The notes: generated by a model from the letters alone, not told the origin. Shown: positions 16,066-24,323, counted from the stretch's first letter. The stretch is 64,000 bases of DNA from Hallerella sp964587155 (GCA_964587155.1 CAZPKF010000005.1:62001-126000), one strand, 5' to 3'. Numbers and translations are program-made.

Positions 16066-17217
16066 TTATTCTTCCCGTAACGTTTCATACACTTCCAGTC
16101 GACTGATTTTGATTGCCGAACGATATGCGGCAAGAGGACCCGAAAGCAACGGGATCAAAACCGATAGGAAAGCGATCGAGGCCAGAACAAATCCTGAAGG
16201 CAATAGAAGTTTTACGCCAAGCATATCGCCAGCCAAAATGCGAAACGGGAAAAAAATCAACGATCCAAAAAAAATTCCCGCAGCCGTTCCCCTCGCACTT
16301 ATGCGAAGAGCTTCCGCCAGCACAATCCGTTTTAATTTAGTCTGCGTTCCGCCAACCAAACGAATTACCGCAAAGTCGCGTTTGCGTTCCTTAGTCGAAA
16401 TCGAGAATGCGATAGCGAAGGCGGCGAAGGCAACGATGAAAAAGAAGAAAATTAGAATCCACGTCACCATTTTAAATACGGCAACGGTTCGGACAAGTCC
16501 CGAGAACATGTCCTTTCTTTTCACAATCTGAACGTTATCATATTGAGTATGCACCGCTTCTGAAAACGGAACTAAATCAAACTTTTCATCGGTTTTCAAA
16601 AGGATTGCGGAAATATTCGTTTTGTCTGAAACAAAGCGGTAGCCTTTTGTTTCTGCAGCAACTCGTATCGAGTCCACCGTTTCTATGGAGGCGAACACGG
16701 CCCGATCCAATTCGTTTCCGATGGGATCTAGTTGCGAAACAACGGGAAATTCACGGTCGAAAAGCCGAATAGAACCTTTAGGACCTATTTCGATTTCACA
16801 GCCTGCGATTACAGAACCCGTCGGGAGGCTATCTTTAAAAACTTCGCGAATCCACGGTTCAATTACGAAATCCGATTGTGGTTCGAAGCCAATGATGTTC
16901 ACTTTTTTTTCGCAGCAGTTGGCGCCGACGGAACTGAAGAAACTTTGCGACGTCGCCCGTTCCACTCCCGGAAATTTTTTCACAAACGCCAAAAGGGACG
17001 GAGGAAGTTCCCCCATTTTTACGTCGCCATGCAACAAAAGACTTTGCACATTCACCGAGCTTCCCTGCGGAATAAGCGCAACATCCGCTCCCAAACGCGA
17101 TGAAAGCAAAGAAAGTCCCCGTTCTAAACTGAACGAAAACAAAAGTCCCGTCCAAAGCGTCATGGTCAAAACGGACACAAAAACGGAAAGTAAAATATTA
17201 TTTTTGAATAGAGGCAC
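16066..17217 (-). CDS. FtsX-like (MacB-type) ABC permease
   Basis: 383 residues from GTG 17217, behind GGGAGGATAAAGG. One N-terminal transmembrane helix, a periplasmic domain of about 210 residues, then three helices (about 245-275, 305-325, 340-365), the MacB layout. The periplasmic domain has a Cys-Cys pair in VGANCCEKKVNIIGFEPQSDF, unusual for LolE/MacB and possibly thiol- or metal-related. Overlaps the end of the DUF4418 gene by 20 bp. Shared promoter element and position next to cysteine biosynthesis suggest transport linked to sulfur status. Confidence 0.85.
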   Translation of the reverse strand: MPLFKNNILLSVFVSVLTMTLWTGLLFSFSLERGLSLLSSRLGADVALIPQGSSVNVQSLLLHGDVKMGELPPSLLAFVKKFPGVERATSQSFFSSVGANCCEKKVNIIGFEPQSDFVIEPWIREVFKDSLPTGSVIAGCEIEIGPKGSIRLFDREFPVVSQLDPIGNELDRAVFASIETVDSIRVAAETKGYRFVSDKTNISAILLKTDEKFDLVPFSEAVHTQYDNVQIVKRKDMFSGLVRTVAVFKMVTWILIFFFFIVAFAAFAIAFSISTKERKRDFAVIRLVGGTQTKLKRIVLAEALRISARGTAAGIFFGSLIFFPFRILAGDMLGVKLLLPSGFVLASIAFLSVLIPLLSGPLAAYRSAIKISRLEVYETLREE

Positions 17218-17605
17218 CCTTTATCCTCCCGATCAAAAAAAGCACGCTTGCGACGGCAAAAAGGATTCCCACAGTAAACAGAACGGGGGCCGAAATGGAA
17301 TGGCAATGCGCATGGGCTTTCGGACAAACGCCGACAATTACGGTCGGAATTAGAGCGACGAAAACATTGGAAACAAAAACCAATCCAGCAAGCAAAATTT
17401 GCACATTTCGTCGCGCCGTCAACAACGCCAAAATTCCTAGAGACAGAATGACCACACCAACAAAGGTTTCGGCGGTTTGCGCAGAATGGCAACGCATCGT
17501 CATCGGGGCTGTCACCGAGCAAAACGGCAAGACAAATCGTGATAAAGCGATGACACTGGCGCCGAATGCAACAAAAATGGATCCGGGCAAAAAATGGTTC
17601 TTCAT
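17198..17605 (-). CDS. DUF4418-like four-helix membrane protein
   Basis: 135 residues with about four hydrophobic helices. Two Cys/His clusters lie in loops: CSVTAPMTMRCHSAQTAE and GVCPKAHAHCHS. This layout fits DUF4418 proteins, which occur beside FtsX-type ABC systems; that link is recalled, not searched. Starts at ATG 17605 behind GAGGAGG, about 50 bp downstream of the shared promoter element copy B. The Cys/His pairs could bind metal or undergo disulfide exchange. Confidence 0.7.
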   Translation of the reverse strand: MKNHFLPGSIFVAFGASVIALSRFVLPFCSVTAPMTMRCHSAQTAETFVGVVILSLGILALLTARRNVQILLAGLVFVSNVFVALIPTVIVGVCPKAHAHCHSISAPVLFTVGILFAVASVLFLIGRIKGASIQK

Positions 17606-17654
17606 AATAACCTCCTCGTTGATTTTTCACAATATTAAAAAGGCGAAGCGAAAC

Positions 17655-17677
17655 TGTCCAATACTATGTTTTTATGG
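17655..17677 (-). promoter_or_regulatory. shared promoter/operator element, copy B
   Basis: Identical over 23 bp to copy A, again followed on the plus strand by an A/T-rich block (CATATGTTTTTTTTATAC). It is oriented toward the DUF4418-FtsX-ATPase unit, with the presumed -10 (TAGTAT, 17667-17662) about 55 bp before the start codon. Confidence 0.7.
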
Positions 17678-17909
17678 GTAGTCATATGTTTTTTTTATAC
17701 TCATTGTTTGAATGCTTTCTTGGAAGAAACCGAAAACATTGTATCAATGATTGAAACGGAGTAAACGCACATATTATAGTGCTTTCAATGGTATCTGGAA
17801 GGACGGCCTTCTTTTGATTTTCAAAAACGGCGTTTACATTCTCCGTCGAATAAGCTTTTATTGTGACAAATGGCAATGATGAAGTCGGAATGGCGCAAAA
17901 CGAACTGGA
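17678..17909. other. upstream region of the DUF4418 unit, no gene supported
   Basis: An open frame at 17682-17876 (minus) is in the same frame as the Ser-rich gene and directly follows its TAG stop, but its sequence shows no recognisable domain. Otherwise only the A/T-rich block next to copy B is notable. Confidence 0.4.
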
Positions 17910-18095
17910 CTAATCCTTTTCGCTGCTAGATGTCCCTGTCGGGGTTGTGGAACTTGAACTCCCTGAGTTAGAATAGTTAATCGAGTCGTTTGAAGAACAG
18001 CTTGATTCGGCCTCACTGCCAAACGACTTGTCTTTTTCTGCAAACATCGAAATTGCAAGCACTCCTGTGAAAATGAATTTACAAGTCCCTTTCAT
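17910..18095 (-). CDS. short Ser-rich secreted-type protein, possibly truncated
   Basis: 61 residues from ATG 18095. A basic start and hydrophobic stretch (MKGTCKFIFTGVLAISMF) are followed by a low-complexity tail, SCSSNDSINYSNSGSSSST, like the Ser linkers that follow lipoprotein anchors in Fibrobacter. No lipobox Cys in the expected place and no folded domain. After TAG the same frame continues for about 75 codons, so it may be the remnant of a longer lipoprotein. Ribosome site poor. Confidence 0.35.
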   Translation of the reverse strand: MKGTCKFIFTGVLAISMFAEKDKSFGSEAESSCSSNDSINYSNSGSSSSTTPTGTSSSEKD

Positions 18096-18174
18096 ATTCA
18101 CAAAAACAGCAAGCAATTTACAGTCAAACATTCCACCACGAATAACCGCGGACAGCCATCTCTCTAAGAAACGA

Positions 18175-18942
18175 CTATTTTCTTTTTTTCAGGTAAATAT
18201 ACGCCACATCAGAATTGACCTGTTTGCGTTCTTGGATTTCAAAGATATCATCACGGTCTTTCACAAGTTCGCTGAGTTTTCTAAATCCGTATTGGCGGGA
18301 ATCAAAGTCGGATTTCAATTTCAACAGGATACTTCCAAATGTGGCAATATTTGACCAACCGGAATCATCACTGGACTGTTCAAGGGCATCTTCTATCGTT
18401 TTCAAGGGAAGTTTTGCTCGTTCTTTAGATTTCGCCTTTTCAACCGTTTTTGAATTGGATAGAGCCCCCATTGGCCGAGGGGTCAAAATTTCAATGTCAA
18501 CAAATTTATGACACGCATTTTTGAAAGCTTCTGGAGTTTTCTTTTTACCGAACCCATAAACGGCAAGCCCCTCTTCACGGATGCGGGTGGCAATACTTGT
18601 GAAATCACTGTCACTAGAAATAATGCAGAATCCGTCAAAACGGCGGGTGTACATCAAATCCATCGCATCGATAATCATTGTACTATCGGTTGCGTTTTTG
18701 CCTGTGGTGTAAGCGAATTGCTGAACCGGTTTGATGGCGAACTTGTTCAAAATTGAACGCCATTGGCGACTCTGAGGCGAAGTAAAGTCCCCATATATCC
18801 GTTTTACAGTAGCTTCGCCATATTTTGCTATTTCCGGAAGAAGATATTCAAATGCAGAAGGTTGGGCGTTATCGGCATCGATGAGAACAGCCAACTTTGC
18901 CGAGGCCTCATCCGTTTCCATTTTTGTTGTTTTCGTCTTCAT
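18175..18942 (-). CDS. NYN-domain (LabA/DUF88-type) putative RNase with C-terminal OST-HTH-like domain
   Basis: 255 residues from ATG 18942; 18921 is an alternative. The NYN/PIN-like domain carries the acidic active-site residues in LAVLIDADNAQPS, DSTMIIDAMDLMY and CIISSDSDFTSIA. After a basic linker, a C-terminal region of about 80 residues (SDDSGWSNIATFGSILLKL ... FRKLSELV) resembles the OST-HTH/LOTUS RNA-binding fold. Such proteins are thought to process RNA. The start lies only 12 bp beyond the ahcY terminator, so transcription is probably by read-through or a promoter inside ahcY. Confidence 0.82.
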   Translation of the reverse strand: MKTKTTKMETDEASAKLAVLIDADNAQPSAFEYLLPEIAKYGEATVKRIYGDFTSPQSRQWRSILNKFAIKPVQQFAYTTGKNATDSTMIIDAMDLMYTRRFDGFCIISSDSDFTSIATRIREEGLAVYGFGKKKTPEAFKNACHKFVDIEILTPRPMGALSNSKTVEKAKSKERAKLPLKTIEDALEQSSDDSGWSNIATFGSILLKLKSDFDSRQYGFRKLSELVKDRDDIFEIQERKQVNSDVAYIYLKKRK

Positions 18943-18953
18943 AAGATAAAATA

Positions 18954-18976
18954 AACCACCAGTCCAGCTGGTGGTT
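18954..18976 (-). terminator. terminator downstream of ahcY
   Basis: AACCACCAG / CTGGTGGTT inverted repeat with a short loop, followed on the minus strand by TATTTTAT. It begins 26 bp after the ahcY stop codon. Confidence 0.75.
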
Positions 18977-19001
18977 CTCCCTTTATTCCTTTCAATCGTT
19001 A

Positions 19002-20462
19002 TCAATAGCGGTAGAATTCCGGTTTATACGGGCCTTCCACTTTCACGCCGATGTAATCAGCTTGCTCTTTTCGCAACGTGGAAAGATGCACTCCCAATTT
19101 GTCCAAATGGAGGCGCGCCACCTTTTCGTCGAGAATCATCGGCAAACGGTAAACTTTTCCCGCTTCGTAACGGTAACCGCTTTCCGTTTGTTTCCCAGTC
19201 GCAGACAGCCACAAATCCACCTGAGCAATCGTCTGATTGGTGAAGCTTGCGCTCATGACAAAGCTCGGATGTCCCGTTGCGCATCCCAAATTCAACAGGC
19301 GACCTTCTGCCAAAACGAGAATGCTGTGCCCATCGGGAAAAATCCACTCGTCGTATTGCGGCTTGATATTGTTTTTGCGGATTCCCGGCACTTTAGCAAG
19401 ACCGGCCATGTCGATTTCGTTGTCAAAATGTCCGATGTTTCCCACGATAGCGCGATTTTTCATTTTCGCCATCTGCGCGGCGGAAATAATTCCAACGTTT
19501 CCCGTCGTCGTCACAAAAATATCGGCAAACGAGACCACCTCGTCAAGAGTCTTGACTTCATAGCCTTCCATGGCAGCCTGCAATGCGCAAATCGGATCGA
19601 TTTCCGTGACAATGACCCGAGCGCCTTGTCCGCGGAGCGATTGTGCACACCCCTTGCCTACGTCGCCGTAGCCGCACACGACAGCGACTTTCCCAGCCAT
19701 CATAACGTCCGTGGCGCGGTTCAGTCCGTCGATGAGCGAGTGACGGCAGCCGTAGAGGTTGTCGAACTTGGACTTGGTCACGGAATCGTTCACGTTGATG
19801 GCGGCAAACGGGAGACGGCCTTCGCGGGCCATTTCATAAAGGCGGTGCACGCCCGTCGTCGTCTCTTCCGAAACACCTTTGACTTTTTGACGAAGCTTGG
19901 AAAAGCGCTTTGGATCTTTGGCGATTTCAGCCCTGACGACGTCAAGGAATGCGCCCCATTCTTCGGAATCTTTCTCCGGATTGAATTCCGGAATTTTTCC
20001 GGCGTCTTCGAACTCTGCGCCACGGACAATCATCATCGTTGCATCGCCGCCATCATCGACAATCAAATCCGGACCTTCCCCATCTTCCCAAATCAAAGCA
20101 CGCGCCGTGTTTTCCCAATATTCCTTGAGCGTTTCACCTTTCCATGCGAAGACAGGAGTGCCTTGCGGATTTTCTACGGTTCCCTTTTTGCCGACGACGA
20201 TAGCCGCAGCTGCGTTGTCCTGGGTGCTGAAAATGTTGCAGCTCACCCAGCGCACGTCCGCGCCTAGCTCCGTGAGGGTTTCAATGAGAATCGCCGTCTG
20301 CACCGTCATGTGCAAGCTTCCCATGATTCTCGCTCCGGCAAGGGGGCGCTTTCCCGCATATTCCTTGCGAAGGGCCATGAGGCCGGGCATTTCCGTCTCG
20401 GCCAGGTTCAACTCCTTGCGGCCTTCAACCGCAAGCGACAAATCTTTGACTTTGTATTCCAT
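19002..20462 (-). CDS. ahcY: adenosylhomocysteinase
   Basis: 486 residues, the length of the long bacterial form. NAD-binding GYGDVGKGCAQSLRG (near 270), NVNDSVTKSKFDNLYGCRHSL with the catalytic Lys and Asp, and the C-terminal KVEGPYKPEFYRY signature are all present. It splits S-adenosylhomocysteine into homocysteine and adenosine, feeding MetH (44168-40629) and the reverse transsulfuration genes. ATG preceded by AAGGA. No SAH riboswitch fits into the short upstream gap; only an inverted repeat at 20488-20517 is seen. Confidence 0.96.
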   Translation of the reverse strand: MEYKVKDLSLAVEGRKELNLAETEMPGLMALRKEYAGKRPLAGARIMGSLHMTVQTAILIETLTELGADVRWVSCNIFSTQDNAAAAIVVGKKGTVENPQGTPVFAWKGETLKEYWENTARALIWEDGEGPDLIVDDGGDATMMIVRGAEFEDAGKIPEFNPEKDSEEWGAFLDVVRAEIAKDPKRFSKLRQKVKGVSEETTTGVHRLYEMAREGRLPFAAINVNDSVTKSKFDNLYGCRHSLIDGLNRATDVMMAGKVAVVCGYGDVGKGCAQSLRGQGARVIVTEIDPICALQAAMEGYEVKTLDEVVSFADIFVTTTGNVGIISAAQMAKMKNRAIVGNIGHFDNEIDMAGLAKVPGIRKNNIKPQYDEWIFPDGHSILVLAEGRLLNLGCATGHPSFVMSASFTNQTIAQVDLWLSATGKQTESGYRYEAGKVYRLPMILDEKVARLHLDKLGVHLSTLRKEQADYIGVKVEGPYKPEFYRY

Positions 20463-20487
20463 AGAGGATCCTTGTTGGGATGATTGT

Positions 20488-20517
20488 TTTATGCGTAAAT
20501 ATAAAAAAATGCATAAA
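20488..20517. repeat. inverted repeat upstream of ahcY
   Basis: TTTATGC and GCATAAA separated by 16 mostly A/T bases, 25 bp upstream of the ahcY start. Could be an operator or promoter element. The repeat is short and the region A/T-rich, so chance is possible. Confidence 0.35.
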
Positions 20518-20549
20518 TATTTTCAGCCGTCAGGGCAGCCCCAGGCAGT

Positions 20550-21410
20550 TCACCATTTTCTCGCTTCCTCGATGACGGGCACGCCTGAATCGCTAAATCT
20601 GTTTTTAGCACAAAACTTCCTGGAACGGCGGATTTCCGGGGCCGGACAGAAATTAGCAAAGTCATCGATGGGATAATCCAACGTGGCGAGCGTAAAGCAA
20701 TTGTCGTGTTTATCCAAAAGGACGGTGTCCGAATTTTGAACAGGGTAGGAAAATTCCAACACCGAATCCGAAACGGCAACGTTTCCATTTTCAAAGAGAA
20801 TTTCACAAAGAAACAAGGAGTCTGCCGACAGTAAAGAATGCTAAGGTTTCAAGAGAACCTTCCGCACGGAATATTTCCCAGACGTCCATTTCAGCGTATC
20901 GGATTTTATTCCAGATGAATCTTCCGCCCAATGATGCCAAATCGGCATGAACGAGAACGAAGAGTCTGAATTCAACACAAGGGTCAATTCCCGTTGCAAA
21001 ACAACCCATTCCCAATCTTCAATCAATGTACCATTCCTTCCCCAAAAAGTATTTCATTTCGCCTCCAAAAGCATTGCCAAAGTCATCTTCACCCACCGCA
21101 CAACATGGTAAATCGTGTTGGAACCGCCGCTTACGATGTTCTGGATGCGCGTCCGAACCTCTTCCGACGCATTGTACCACTTCCAAGAATTGGCGTCGTT
21201 ATCGTCCTCGTCGTCCACCTTGATTTTGGAATGTCTCAAAACTGCAGAAGATTCCGCAGAAAAATAATAGAGGACAACAAAACCGGAAACCGCCGAACCT
21301 TTATTTTCCAATCGGACGTTGGGAATGGACTGATTCGACGAACCGCCTTCCTACGACGCAAAGGCGAAGGAAAGTGACATTGCGGTCAAGACGAGCATTT
21401 TTTTCAGCAC
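20550..21410 (-). pseudogene. decayed secreted protein gene, carbohydrate-binding-like
   Basis: A signal peptide from GTG 21410 or ATG 21398 (KKMLVLTAMSLSFAFAS, with GGAGG just upstream) is cut by TAG at 21353-21351. The same frame continues as NVRLENKGSAVSGFVVLYYF, resembling the first strand of CBM3-like cellulose-binding folds, and runs with further stops (TGA 21056, TAG near 20843) to 20550. Near 21060 the +1 frame reads DDFGNAFGGEMKYFLGKEWYID, more protein-like than the main frame, so frameshifts are present too. Convincing as an inactivated gene; the original function is only suggested. Confidence 0.65.
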
Positions 21411-21710
21411 GAACCTCCATAAAGAATTTTCGGAAACAATAGTTCCCCTTTTCGATTCTGCCAAGGAAAAACGATTCGTTTTTGTAATTTTGAAATTTTC
21501 AACTTGAACGAATTTTCAACGGCATCGTTCCCAAAACATTCCGTTCGCGAACCAGCCCGATCCGCAACTTTTCAACATTTGTCCACAATTCGTCTACTTT
21601 TTCAACATCCCATTTTTCGAACAGCCCCTTGAGAATTTTCGACTTTTTACTATTTTTGGAGGCAAAAAGTTTTTAAAATGGCAACATTTCGTTGCCTAAA
21701 GGTCAGAACC
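21411..21710. other. A/T-rich region upstream of rpmH with TTTTCAAC repeats and a DnaA-box-like site
   Basis: No gene. TTTTCAAC occurs at 21498, 21515, 21569 and 21599, and TTGTCCACA (one mismatch from TTATCCACA) at 21579-21587. The region must hold the promoter of rpmH-rnpA-yidD-yidC. A small perfect hairpin GGCAAC/GTTGCC (21680-21696) lies in the leader just before the rpmH ribosome site. Confidence 0.5.
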
Positions 21711-21866
21711 ATGAAAAGAACATTCCAGCCGCACAACCGCAAGCGTCACAACACACACGGATTCCGCGCCCGCATGGAAGATCGTTGGGGCCGCGCAGTC
21801 CTCAGCCGTCGCCGCGCCAAGGGTCGCAAGCGTCTTACGGTCAGCGACACGATTTACAAGAAGTAA
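21711..21866 (+). CDS. rpmH: 50S ribosomal protein L34
   Basis: 51 residues, MKRTFQPHNRKRHNTHGFRARM and so on, unmistakable L34 with a short C-terminal extension (VSDTIYKK). ATG 21711 has AAAGG upstream; an in-frame ATG at 21678 would add 11 residues but falls in the leader hairpin and has no well-placed ribosome site. First gene of the rpmH-rnpA-yidD-yidC cluster. Confidence 0.95.
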   Translation: MKRTFQPHNRKRHNTHGFRARMEDRWGRAVLSRRRAKGRKRLTVSDTIYKK

Positions 21867-21875
21867 GGCCGGGTT

Positions 21876-22214
21876 ATTCCAAGCCTACGTTCTTTCAGAC
21901 TCGAATCCGAGTCCGATTACCGACAAATCGCTCATCACGGAAAACGTGTCCACGCATCGTCTTTGACCTTGCAATGGATCGAAAGCCCGGATGGCGTTTG
22001 TCGGTTTTGCTTTTTAGCGAGAAAAAAGAACGGTAACGCTGTTTATCGAAACCGTTGTCGGCGCATTTTGCGTCCTGTTTTTTTTGAAAAAGCTCCGAAT
22101 ATCAAAAATCCCGTATGGGCGATGATATTTGTAAACGACAAAGAAGACACGATGACTTCGGAGCGCTTGCGCAAATCCGCTCAAAAAATTTTTGAAAAGA
22201 TGGGTTGGATATGA
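21876..22214 (+). CDS. rnpA: ribonuclease P protein component, probable ATT start
   Basis: 112 residues with the RnpA layout: PSLRSFRLESESDYRQIAHH at the N-terminus, GKRV, then ARKKNGNAVYRNRCRRILR, the conserved RNA-binding RNR motif. Protein subunit of the RNase P ribozyme that trims tRNA 5' ends. No ATG or GTG lies between the rpmH stop (21864-21866) and the conserved N-terminus, and the first TTG (21963) would remove a third of the domain. ATT 21876, nine bases after TAAGG, fits best. The stop overlaps the yidD start (ATGA). Confidence 0.85.
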   Translation: MPSLRSFRLESESDYRQIAHHGKRVHASSLTLQWIESPDGVCRFCFLARKKNGNAVYRNRCRRILRPVFFEKAPNIKNPVWAMIFVNDKEDTMTSERLRKSAQKIFEKMGWI

Positions 22215-22459
22215 AAATCCGCAGAGCCGTGGAAAATCTATTTATTTTCCCCATTCGGATTTACCAAAAAATCCATCCCTATTTTTTCCACGGAGTCTGC
22301 CGTTTCTCGCCCACCTGTTCCCAATATGCCATTGAAGCCATCCGGGTTCACGGAATCTTCAAAGGTTTCTATCTTGCTGTTTTTCGAATCCTCCGCTGCA
22401 ACCCCTTTTGCCGAGGAGGCCTTGATCCGGTCCCGCCCAAGAAAGAGAAGGAAAAATGA
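22211..22459 (+). CDS. yidD: membrane protein insertion efficiency factor YidD
   Basis: 82 residues with the family signature HGVCRFSPTCSQYAIEAI and CNPFCRGGLDPVP. An N-terminal amphipathic stretch (FIFPIRIYQKIHPYF) would bind the inner membrane. It helps YidC-dependent insertion. Start ATG overlaps the rnpA stop by four bases, and its own stop overlaps the yidC ATG, giving tight translational coupling. Confidence 0.95.
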   Translation: MKIRRAVENLFIFPIRIYQKIHPYFFHGVCRFSPTCSQYAIEAIRVHGIFKGFYLAVFRILRCNPFCRGGLDPVPPKKEKEK

Positions 22460-24291
22460 AACCCACATCCGTCATTGGAGTCATCCTTTTAGTTGGCCTC
22501 TTCATCTGGTCGATGTCCATGTCCACCGCCCGCGTACAACAAGCGGACGAAGCCTCTCACGCCAAAACGGAAAAGTCCGAATCCGTCCGCACTTCTTCGC
22601 TCCAAATTCCAGAGCTTTCGCCCTTGGATTCTTCGAAGATTGCCCCCGTGTCACTTTCCGGCGAAGCAAAACCCGCTGCAGCCGAACCGGCGATTCAAGA
22701 TTCTTCTAAGCAGGATTCTGCCCAAATTTTGGCAAAGCCTGTCACTCCGCGGAAAGTGAAAATTGAAACGGAACATTTTTCTGCACTTCTTGACAACCGC
22801 GGTGCAAAAATCGCAAGCGTCATCGTCAAGGCTCTCCCCGATTCCAACGGAAATTACCCCGAAATCATCGGAGATTCTGTCCAAGGCGCCTTGGGACTGA
22901 AAATCGATGGCGCAGATCTTTCCGACCAACTATTTTCCCTTCCCGATGCGACTCCAGACTCCATTTATGTTTCCAAAGACACGAGTCTCGTTTTCACATT
23001 CACCGATCCGAGCGGTAAAAAAGTTCACCGCCATTACAGCTTCACCCGCTCTGGCGTGAGCATCAAACAGTCCATTTCATTCGAAGGATTTTCTCCGAAA
23101 AATTACGACATTCTCTGGAACGGCGGAATGAAAGAAACCGAAGTTTTCCCCAAAGGAAAAAGCTTTGGCGGCGGAGCTTATTTTTTCAGCGAAGTGATTT
23201 TCAACGACATGTATAGCGTGGAACGCGAAACTGTCCGCGACCGCGAAGTGTTCAACGAAAAAGAAGGCAAATTCCTTTGGGCGGGCATGCGCCGCAAATA
23301 CGTTGCCGCCGTGATTAAATTTCCCGAACCGTCCAGTGCAAAACTCATCGCCGAACACATCACGGCAAAAGATGCGAACAGCAAAGATCCGGGAACATAC
23401 CGGCTAAATCTTTCCGATTACATGGACGACAGCGAAACCATCGACTTTGACTTTATGATTCTTCCGCTGAATTGGTCCGACATCAAGAAGTTTGATTTGG
23501 GATTTGAAAAAATCATCGTCAGCGGTTGGACCTGGTGCGGCGCAGACGTCTGGTTTGTCGGCCTTTGCGGCTTTTTGCTCTGGTTGCTCAAAGCGTTTTA
23601 TTCCATCATTCCGAACTACGGTGTGGGAATTATCTTACTCACGATTTTAGTCCGGATGTTGACCACCCCGCTTACGCTCAAGCAGCTTCGTTCCACCAGA
23701 GAAATGAGCAAGCTCAAGCCAGAACTCGACGCTATCAATGTCAAGTACCGGGCGGATCCCCGTCAAAAACAAGCCGCCATCATGGAACTTTACGCCAAGC
23801 ACAAAATCAATCCGATGGCCTCTTGCACGGGCGGATGCCTTCCGATGCTTATCCAGATGCCGATTTTCTTTGCGCTCTTCATGGTATTCGGACGGGCGAT
23901 TGAATTGCGCGGGCAACCGTTCTTCGGCTGGATTGCGGATCTATCCCGTTCCGATGTTATCTGGAGCGGATTCTCCATTCCCTACATTATGCCGGACGGC
24001 ATCGCCATTTTGCCCATCGTAATGGTATTCACGACTTACTTCCAGACAAAGCAATCGATGAAATCCATGACCGATCCGGCACAGCAAAAAATGATGGTTT
24101 GGATGATGCCCATTATGATGTTCCTTTTCAGCGCAGTGATGCCGTCGGGACTTGTCCTTTACTGGGTCATTTCAAACCTTTGGGGCATAGCCCAATATGC
24201 AATTGTCAACCGCAACCGCCCCGCGGCAGATCCGTCTACTTTGAAAGGGAAAAAAATCCAAGACGCAGTCATTGTCAAAAAGAAAAAGTAA
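22456..24291 (+). CDS. yidC: membrane protein insertase YidC
   Basis: 611 residues, Gram-negative type. One N-terminal helix (VIGVILLVGLFIWSM), a large periplasmic beta domain (about residues 100-350), then the conserved insertase core: LLTILVRMLTTPLTLKQ, MASCTGGCLPMLIQMPIFFALF, and the C-terminal helices ending in a Lys tail (VIVKKKK). The core Arg is in LVRM. It inserts and folds inner-membrane proteins with or without SecYEG. Last gene of the operon, followed by a strong terminator. Confidence 0.96.
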   Translation: MKPTSVIGVILLVGLFIWSMSMSTARVQQADEASHAKTEKSESVRTSSLQIPELSPLDSSKIAPVSLSGEAKPAAAEPAIQDSSKQDSAQILAKPVTPRKVKIETEHFSALLDNRGAKIASVIVKALPDSNGNYPEIIGDSVQGALGLKIDGADLSDQLFSLPDATPDSIYVSKDTSLVFTFTDPSGKKVHRHYSFTRSGVSIKQSISFEGFSPKNYDILWNGGMKETEVFPKGKSFGGGAYFFSEVIFNDMYSVERETVRDREVFNEKEGKFLWAGMRRKYVAAVIKFPEPSSAKLIAEHITAKDANSKDPGTYRLNLSDYMDDSETIDFDFMILPLNWSDIKKFDLGFEKIIVSGWTWCGADVWFVGLCGFLLWLLKAFYSIIPNYGVGIILLTILVRMLTTPLTLKQLRSTREMSKLKPELDAINVKYRADPRQKQAAIMELYAKHKINPMASCTGGCLPMLIQMPIFFALFMVFGRAIELRGQPFFGWIADLSRSDVIWSGFSIPYIMPDGIAILPIVMVFTTYFQTKQSMKSMTDPAQQKMMVWMMPIMMFLFSAVMPSGLVLYWVISNLWGIAQYAIVNRNRPAADPSTLKGKKIQDAVIVKKKK

Positions 24292-24323
24292 ATCCTCTTT
24301 TTGAAATTTTCCATTCAATTAAC

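Noticed and set aside
17682..17876. Second small gene after the Ser-rich ORF
   Set aside because: It is in frame with the Ser-rich ORF but lacks a start, ribosome site and any domain signal.
20463..20487. SAH riboswitch in front of ahcY
   Set aside because: The usable gap is too short and no conserved SAH riboswitch sequence is seen.
21498..21607. Clear oriC
   Set aside because: Only one near-consensus DnaA box, no dnaA gene, and no change in gene strand across the region; kept only as a low-interest observation.
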